Part shown: one piece after another, positions 59,121 through 64,000 of the stretch
Layout: each line of letters begins with the position of its first letter
Numbering within the stretch: the first letter of the stretch is position 1
Assembly: GCA_963668185.1 (NCBI GenBank)
Contig: OY764162.1
Location: forward strand, 1,178,001 to 1,242,000
Length of the DNA: 64,000 nt
Source of the DNA: G963668185 sp963668185
GTDB lineage: Bacteria; Chloroflexota; Dehalococcoidia; Lucifugimonadales; G963668185
Reading direction: 5' to 3'
Position numbers and translations under genes: made by a program
Notes under the pieces: generated by a model
Seen by the model: the letters and a program-made list of their open reading frames with translations, nothing else
Told to the model about the DNA's origin: nothing
Databases searched by the model: none

Positions 59121-59912
59121 ATGATAAGCAACGGACGCCCAGGCGGGATAACGATTAAGTCCAACAAGGACCTGGACCTCATGCGTGAGGCGGGCCGGGT
59201 TGTCGCTTCAGCCAAGCGGAAGATGGCTGAAGCCGTGGAGCCGGGCATAACTACCGGAGAGTTGGACAGGATTGCGGAGGCTGAAATCCGCAGTCACGGC
59301 GCTACGCCTTCTTTCAAGGGGTACCGCGGGTTTCCGGCGTCTGCCTGCGTATCGGTCAACGAGGAGATAGTGCACGGCATTCCGGGCACCCGCGTACTGC
59401 GGGAGGGGGACATCGTCAGCATCGACGTTGGCGCAATAGTCGGCGGCCTTCACGGGGACAGCGCCTTTACGACCGGCGTGGGCCAGATCTCCGATGAAGC
59501 CCAGAGGCTGATCGACGCCACTCGCGAGTCTCTGCTCGCCGGCATCGCCAGGGCAAAGGTGGGCGCGCGCATCGGGGAGATATCCGCGGCGGTGCAGTCG
59601 TACGCCGAGAAGCGCGGCTATGGAGTGGTGCGCAAGTACGTCGGCCACGGAATAGGCTGGGCAATGCACGAAGACCCGCAGGTGCCCAACTACGGTACTC
59701 CCAACAAGGGGCCGGTCCTGCGCAAGGGAATGGCGATCTGCATCGAGCCCATGCTGAACGTCGGAACGTACGACACCATCGAGTTGGAAGACGGATGGAC
59801 GGTGGTTACTGCCGACGGCAAGCTCTCGGCTCACTTCGAAGACACCATCGCCATAACGGCAGACGGACCGGAGGTGCTGACAAGCCCTAAGCAAGCATTT
59901 GTGGGGATATGA
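59121..59912 (+). CDS. map: Methionine aminopeptidase
   Basis: This enzyme removes the initiator methionine. In the 263-residue protein all five metal ligands are present: Asp in VSIDVGAIVGG, Asp in HGDSAFT, His in VGHGIGWAMHEDP, Glu in CIEPMLNVG and Glu in AHFEDTIAIT. Type I bacterial form without a zinc-finger extension. The stop overlaps the infA start by three bases (ATGA pattern). Confidence 0.96.
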   Translation: MISNGRPGGITIKSNKDLDLMREAGRVVASAKRKMAEAVEPGITTGELDRIAEAEIRSHGATPSFKGYRGFPASACVSVNEEIVHGIPGTRVLREGDIVSIDVGAIVGGLHGDSAFTTGVGQISDEAQRLIDATRESLLAGIARAKVGARIGEISAAVQSYAEKRGYGVVRKYVGHGIGWAMHEDPQVPNYGTPNKGPVLRKGMAICIEPMLNVGTYDTIELEDGWTVVTADGKLSAHFEDTIAITADGPEVLTSPKQAFVGI

Positions 59913-60136
59913 TGGCCAAGAAGACGAAAGAAGCCATAGAGGTCGAAGGCGAAGTCAGGGAAGCTCTTCCCAACACCACTTTCACGGTGGAGTTGGCAAA
60001 CGGGCACAACGTACTGGCGTACCTGTCCGGCAAGGTCAGGAAGAACTTCATTCGAGTGCTGCCCGGTGACAGGGTGCTGGTGGAGTTGTCGCCCTACGAC
60101 CTGACCCGAGGGCGGATCACCTACAGGTTCAGGTAG
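59909..60136 (+). CDS. infA: Translation initiation factor IF-1
   Basis: A 75-residue OB-fold protein binding the 30S A site. EGEVREALPNTTFTVELANG, AYLSGKVRKNFIRVLPGDRV and the end DLTRGRITYRFR match bacterial IF-1. Two adjacent ATG codons occur at the start; the first overlaps the map stop. Confidence 0.96.
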   Translation: MMAKKTKEAIEVEGEVREALPNTTFTVELANGHNVLAYLSGKVRKNFIRVLPGDRVLVELSPYDLTRGRITYRFR

Positions 60137-60172
60137 GGCGGCGCAGGCGGCGCTGCGAGAAGGGAGGATGAG

Positions 60173-60286
60173 ATGAAGGTTTCCGCGTCTGTGAAGGTGC
60201 GGTGCTCCAACTGCCGGATCATCCGGCGAAAGGGGCGCGTGCACGTGATTTGCAGCAACCCGAGGCACAAGCAGAGACAGGGATAG
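60173..60286 (+). CDS. rpmJ: Ribosomal protein L36 (zinc form)
   Basis: A 37-residue protein, short enough to be missed by length filters: MKVSASVKVRCSNCRIIRRK then GRVHVICSNPRHKQRQG. The zinc ligands are Cys11, Cys14, Cys27 and His32. GGGAGG lies upstream of the ATG. It sits between infA and rpsM, as in most bacteria. Confidence 0.95.
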   Translation: MKVSASVKVRCSNCRIIRRKGRVHVICSNPRHKQRQG

Positions 60287-60296
60287 GAGGCGAACA

Positions 60297-60677
60297 GTGG
60301 CCATAGTCGCGGGCGTCAACATACCGGACAACAAGCGAGTTGAGTTTTCGCTTCGAAGCATCTACGGAATCGGCGCGTACCAGGCCAAGGACGTGTGCGA
60401 TAAGGCGGGCGTGGACGGCAATCCGCGCGTTCGAGAGCTTTCGGAGACGGAACTCAACAGGATTCGCGAGATCGTCGATCGTGAGAAGAGAGTCGAGGGA
60501 GACCTGCGGCGCGAGGTGAACATGAACATCCGCCGCCTGATCGACATCGGCTCCTATCGAGGCCTGAGGCACAGAAGGGGCCTGCCCTCCAGGGGCCAGA
60601 GGACTCGCACGAACGCCAGGCAGAAGCGCGGGCCGCGCCGGCCGGTCGCCGGCAGAAAGCGGACGATGAAGGCGTAA
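60297..60677 (+). CDS. rpsM: Ribosomal protein S13
   Basis: A 126-residue 30S head protein contacting L5 and P-site tRNA. VAGVNIPDNKRVEFSLRSIY begins it, and the C-terminal tail RGLRHRRGLPSRGQRTRTNA followed by ARQKRGPRRPVAGRK is diagnostic. GTG start with AGGAGG seven bases upstream. Confidence 0.96.
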   Translation: MAIVAGVNIPDNKRVEFSLRSIYGIGAYQAKDVCDKAGVDGNPRVRELSETELNRIREIVDREKRVEGDLRREVNMNIRRLIDIGSYRGLRHRRGLPSRGQRTRTNARQKRGPRRPVAGRKRTMKA

Positions 60678-60759
60678 CGTCTTCCGGGTTACGCATCGCC
60701 GTTGCGAACGGGATGCGACCGGAGGCAGGGTTGTCGAAGACATTTGAGGAACTTGAAAC

Positions 60760-61146
60760 ATGACGAGTAGAAGGCGAACGAGGCGCAGGGTCAGGAAGTC
60801 CATACCCGTGGGCAGGGCGTACGTCCAGTCCACGTTCAACAACACGATCATCACCCTGACGGACCCGCAGGGCAACGTGGTGGCGTGGGGAAGCTCCGGC
60901 ACCGCGGGGTTCAGGGGATCGCGCAAGTCCACCGCGTTCGCCGCGCAGCGCGCGGCGGAGGACGCGGCCCGCAAGGGCATGGAGCACGGGCTGCGCCAGG
61001 TGGCCGTGAACGTTCGCGGCCCCGGCCCGGGCCGCGAGGCCGCGATCCGCGCGCTCAGCGCAGCGGGGCTGCTCGTGACCAGCATCAGGGACGTTACTCC
61101 CATCCCGCACAACGGGTGCCGTCCCCGCAAGAGAAAGCGCAACTAG
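60760..61146 (+). CDS. rpsK: Ribosomal protein S11
   Basis: A 128-residue platform protein. AYVQSTFNNTIITLTDPQGN, SSGTAGFRGSRKSTAFAAQR and the end RDVTPIPHNGCRPRKRKRN are diagnostic. It lies 82 bases after rpsM, one of the longer gaps in the block. Confidence 0.96.
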   Translation: MTSRRRTRRRVRKSIPVGRAYVQSTFNNTIITLTDPQGNVVAWGSSGTAGFRGSRKSTAFAAQRAAEDAARKGMEHGLRQVAVNVRGPGPGREAAIRALSAAGLLVTSIRDVTPIPHNGCRPRKRKRN

Positions 61147-61191
61147 ACCAGCCCGGGAGACCGGAAACAGAGGCACAGAGGCAACGAATAG

Positions 61192-61824
61192 ATGGCAAGA
61201 TACATAGATCCGTCGTGCAGGCAGTGCCGCCGCATCGGGGAGAAGCTGTTCCTGAAGGGAGAGCGGTGCTACTCGCCGCGATGCGCCATCGAGCGGCGCC
61301 GCAGGCCGCCGGGCAACCAGCAGTTGCGCCGCAGGCGCCCCTCCGAGCACGCGATTCAACTGCGCGAGAAGCAGAAGGCCAGGTGGACCTACGGCATACT
61401 GGAGCGCCAGTTCCGCAAGTACTACGAGATGGCCCGGTCACGCCCGGGCGTCACCGGAGACAACCTCCTGCAGTTCCTGGAGTCCCGGCTGGACAACGTC
61501 GTCTTCAGGCTGTCCTTCGCGGACTCTCGGAAGCAGGCGCGGCAGCTCGTGAACCACGGGCACTTCAACGTGAACGACAGGAAGGTCGATATCCCGTCCT
61601 TCTTGGTAAGCCCCGGCGACGTTATCACCTGGAAGGGCGTCACAACCGACAGCACGCCGGATTTCGTGGCCATGCTCACCGACGGCCTGCCAAAGAGGCC
61701 GGTCCCAAGCTGGCTGACACTCAACGCCGCCGATCTCACCGGCGAAGTGACGGCGCAGCCGCCGGTTGACGAGATTGACACCGGAATAGACGTGAGACTC
61801 ATCGTAGAGTTCTACTCCAAGTAG
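61192..61824 (+). CDS. rpsD: Ribosomal protein S4 (zinc form)
   Basis: A 210-residue assembly initiator. The N terminus has a Cys cluster (CRQCRRIGEKLFLKGERCYS then PRC) fitting the zinc-binding S4 type. The S4 domain carries ESRLDNVVFRLSFADSRKQA and RQLVNHGHFNVNDRKVDIPS. The C-terminal end is normal. In some bacteria S4 represses the alpha operon; no such site was identified here. Confidence 0.96.
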   Translation: MARYIDPSCRQCRRIGEKLFLKGERCYSPRCAIERRRRPPGNQQLRRRRPSEHAIQLREKQKARWTYGILERQFRKYYEMARSRPGVTGDNLLQFLESRLDNVVFRLSFADSRKQARQLVNHGHFNVNDRKVDIPSFLVSPGDVITWKGVTTDSTPDFVAMLTDGLPKRPVPSWLTLNAADLTGEVTAQPPVDEIDTGIDVRLIVEFYSK

Positions 61825-61874
61825 AAGCAACAAGGTTGCCGCGGAGGGGACTGAAGATACAGGAGCGAAGTTGA

Positions 61875-62975
61875 ATGGCGATAGACTTCCACACATTGGA
61901 CCGCACGGAAATGCTCCCCCCACAGGAGGAGGAGCCGGTCCCGGATCCACATATCACGGTCCTGGAGGACGATGGCAAGTACGGCAAGTTTGCCGTTGAG
62001 CCGCTGGAGCAGGGGCATGGCGTGACCCTTGGCAACCCCATGCGCCGCGTCCTGTACAGTTCCATCCTCGGGACCGCCATCTCCTGGGTGAAGATCGAGG
62101 GCGTGCTGCACGAGTACGCCACGATCGATCATATCCGCGAAGAGGTGTCGGAGATACTGCTCAACATCAAGGGCGTACGCCTCCGCTCGGAGGTGGACAG
62201 GCCGGGCAAGCTCCGGCTGGAAGTGGCCGGAGAGGGCGAGGTGTGCGCGGGCGACATCGGCGCCAACTCGGACTTCGAGGTGGTCAATCCGGAGCACCAC
62301 ATAGCCACGCTCTCATCCAACGAGGCGAGGCTGTCCGTGGAGCTGAACGTGGAAAGGGGCAAGGGCTACGTGGCGGCCCGGCATGGCGACGGCCTGCCCA
62401 TCGGGGTGCTGCCCATCGACGCGGTGTTCACGCCGATCCGCAAGGTGAACTACACGGTGGAGCGCACGCGCGTGGGCCAGCGCACCGACTTCGAGCGGCT
62501 GGTGCTCGAGGTGTGGACGGACGGGTCGATCGCCCCGGTTGACGCGGTGAGACAGGCCGCGAACACGCTCGTTGAGGGCTTCTTCATGTTCGCCAACGCC
62601 CAGAAGATAGCGGAAGACGGTTCGGAGAGCGGCATCCTCGCGCTCCGGATCTCGCCGGAAGACTACAGCGTCCCGGTAGAGCGGCTGGAGCTCTCGTCGA
62701 GGACGCTGAACTGCCTGAAGCGGGCCGGCATCGACAAGGTCGGGCAGGTGCTGGAGATGAGGCAGGAGGAGTTGCTGGGGATTCGCAACTTCGGCGAGAA
62801 GTCCCTGGTCGAACTGTACGACAGACTGCGGGAGAGGGACCTGCTGCCGCCTGAGATAGACCCGAACGTGCAGACGGATGTGGCGCTGGAGGACGTTCCG
62901 GTTGACGACGAGCCTGTCGAAGCGCAGCCGGTTGAGGAAGAGGAAGAAGTGACCGCGGCCTCGGCTGAGGCATAG
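61875..62975 (+). CDS. rpoA: RNA polymerase alpha subunit
   Basis: A 366-residue protein. The N-terminal dimerisation domain includes FAVEPLEQGHGVTLGNPMRR and VEGFFMFANAQKI. The C-terminal DNA- and activator-binding domain has ELSSRTLNCLKRAGIDKVGQ and IRNFGEKSLVELYDRLRERD. It is slightly longer than the usual 310-340 residues because of about 35 N-terminal residues and an acidic tail (VEEEEEVTAASAEA). Confidence 0.96.
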   Translation: MAIDFHTLDRTEMLPPQEEEPVPDPHITVLEDDGKYGKFAVEPLEQGHGVTLGNPMRRVLYSSILGTAISWVKIEGVLHEYATIDHIREEVSEILLNIKGVRLRSEVDRPGKLRLEVAGEGEVCAGDIGANSDFEVVNPEHHIATLSSNEARLSVELNVERGKGYVAARHGDGLPIGVLPIDAVFTPIRKVNYTVERTRVGQRTDFERLVLEVWTDGSIAPVDAVRQAANTLVEGFFMFANAQKIAEDGSESGILALRISPEDYSVPVERLELSSRTLNCLKRAGIDKVGQVLEMRQEELLGIRNFGEKSLVELYDRLRERDLLPPEIDPNVQTDVALEDVPVDDEPVEAQPVEEEEEVTAASAEA

Positions 62976-63004
62976 GCTGGCGGACACAGGAGAGTAGAGC
63001 CCAG

Positions 63005-63358
63005 ATGAGGCACCGAGTAGCCGGAAGACAACTGAGTCGGCCAACCGCTCACCGTATGGCCATGCTGAGAGGCATGGTCACGGACCTCTTGCGAAACGAG
63101 ACGATTCGCACGACGGACGCCAAGGCGCGCGAGGTGCGCCGCCTGGCGGACAAGTCGATTTCGCTCGGCAAGAAGGGCACGCTGAGTTCGCGCAGGCGCG
63201 CCATCGCCATGCTCACGGACAAGGAGGTCGTGCGGAAGCTGTTCGACGAACTGGCCGAGAGATACGAAGACCGGCCGGGCGGGTACACGCGCATCGTGAA
63301 GCTGACCCCACGCAAGGGCGACGCGGCGGACATGGCTGTGGTGGAGCTTGTGCCCTAG
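63005..63358 (+). CDS. rplQ: Ribosomal protein L17
   Basis: A 117-residue protein near the tunnel exit. MRHRVAGRQLSRPTAHRMAM, LRNETIRTTDAKAREVRRLA and YTRIVKLTPRKGDAADMAVV match the family. It ends the alpha set; truA follows. Confidence 0.96.
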   Translation: MRHRVAGRQLSRPTAHRMAMLRGMVTDLLRNETIRTTDAKAREVRRLADKSISLGKKGTLSSRRRAIAMLTDKEVVRKLFDELAERYEDRPGGYTRIVKLTPRKGDAADMAVVELVP

Positions 63359-63372
63359 AGGCCGTCCGCCTC

Positions 63373-64000
63373 ATGCGACTGGCCTTGACCGTCGAGTATG
63401 ACGGCACCCGATACGCAGGATTTCAGTACCAGAAGAACGCCCGCTCGATACAGGAGGAACTGGAAAAGGCAATAGCCAGCTTGACAGGAGAGAACGCCAG
63501 GGTGCGGGGCGCCGGGCGGACCGACGCCGGCGTGCACGCCCTCGGACAAGTGGTGGCGTTCGACACCGCCTCCGCGCACCGGCCGGAGACCGTGCTGAGG
63601 GCGCTGAACCACTACCTGCCTGACGACATCGCCGTGAAGGCGGCCGCCGAAGTGGGAGACGACTTCGATCCCCGGCGGTCGGCGGTCAGCAGACGGTACA
63701 GGTACACTGTCCTTAACAGCGCCGTACGCTCGCCGCTCAAGAGGTCGTTCTCTCATCGGGAACCGTCGCCGTTGGACTCGGAGGCCATGGCGCGTGCCGC
63801 GAGGCTGTACGTGGGAGTCCACGACTTCAGGCGGTTCGCGGGCCGCCCCGACTGGCCGGGAGCCAGCACAGTTAGGGAAATTAAGGAATCAAGGGTAGAG
63901 AAGACGGGAGACACGATAACATTTGAGGTTGAGGGCAACGCGTTTCTGCCGCACCAGGTCCGCCGGATGGCCGGCGCGCTGGTGGACGTGGGCCGGGGCG
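63373..64000 (+). CDS. truA: tRNA pseudouridine(38-40) synthase TruA, 3' end cut by the window
   Basis: The first 209 codons of TruA, which makes pseudouridines in the anticodon stem-loop. LTVEYDGTRYAGFQYQKNAR starts the fold, the catalytic Asp is in GAGRTDAGVHALGQ, and the second half begins with SRRYRYTVLNS and VGVHDFRRFAG. NAFLPHQVRRMAGALVDVG is reached just before the edge. It lies 14 bases after rplQ, same strand, a common arrangement. Confidence 0.95.
   Translation, partial: MRLALTVEYDGTRYAGFQYQKNARSIQEELEKAIASLTGENARVRGAGRTDAGVHALGQVVAFDTASAHRPETVLRALNHYLPDDIAVKAAAEVGDDFDPRRSAVSRRYRYTVLNSAVRSPLKRSFSHREPSPLDSEAMARAARLYVGVHDFRRFAGRPDWPGASTVREIKESRVEKTGDTITFEVEGNAFLPHQVRRMAGALVDVGRG

Overview
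The window is GC-rich bacterial chromosome with tightly packed genes. It most resembles the Chloroflexota, probably a Dehalococcoidia/SAR202-like lineage. This assignment is inferred from gene content: a UPF0182 membrane protein inside an arginine operon, an S12 protein with an extra segment, zinc-ribbon forms of S14, S4, L24 and L36, and several paralogous flavin oxidoreductases and class III CoA-transferases. No rRNA gene is present to settle it, and I recognised no rRNA or tRNA gene, CRISPR array, transposase or prophage.

Region 1 (1-10.3 kb) is mixed and repeat-rich. It holds a ThuA/Gfo-Idh-MocA sugar-type pair, an MFS exporter, and an unusual 412-residue protein whose gene has absorbed five copies of a short palindromic element. 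An amidohydrolase follows, then selD (itself a selenoprotein, with in-frame UGA and a SECIS-like hairpin) coupled to argS, and a gamma-class carbonic anhydrase homologue.

Region 2 (10.3-33.9 kb) is housekeeping and almost free of repeats. It holds a TPR lipoprotein, a DUF2851 protein, two D-threonine-aldolase-like paralogues, tsaD and hemL. A minus-strand arginine operon runs argJ-argB-UPF0182-argD-argG-argH-rpe. It is followed by a carotenoid-dehydrogenase-like oxidoreductase, a D-amino-acid-oxidase-like enzyme, trxB, a sigma-70 factor and a luciferase-like monooxygenase.

Region 3 (33.9-43.9 kb) is a second repeat-rich stretch. A five-gene minus-strand set (HcnB/OoxA-like dehydrogenase, two tandem DAO-type oxidases, a methyltransferase-like protein, a MetF-like reductase) looks like a route that oxidises an N-methyl or N-alkyl amino acid and passes one-carbon units to tetrahydrofolate. 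An enoyl-CoA hydratase and two class III CoA-transferases follow; one transferase has lost its catalytic aspartate.

Region 4 (44.3-64 kb) is one continuous str-S10-spc-alpha block on the plus strand: rpsL, rpsG, fusA, the full S10 and spc sets, secY, adk, map, infA, rpmJ, rpsM, rpsK, rpsD, rpoA, rplQ and the start of truA. tuf is absent. S17 carries an acidic tail longer than its core. At least nine families of short, mostly palindromic repeats sit in regions 1 and 3, and I saw none in region 4.
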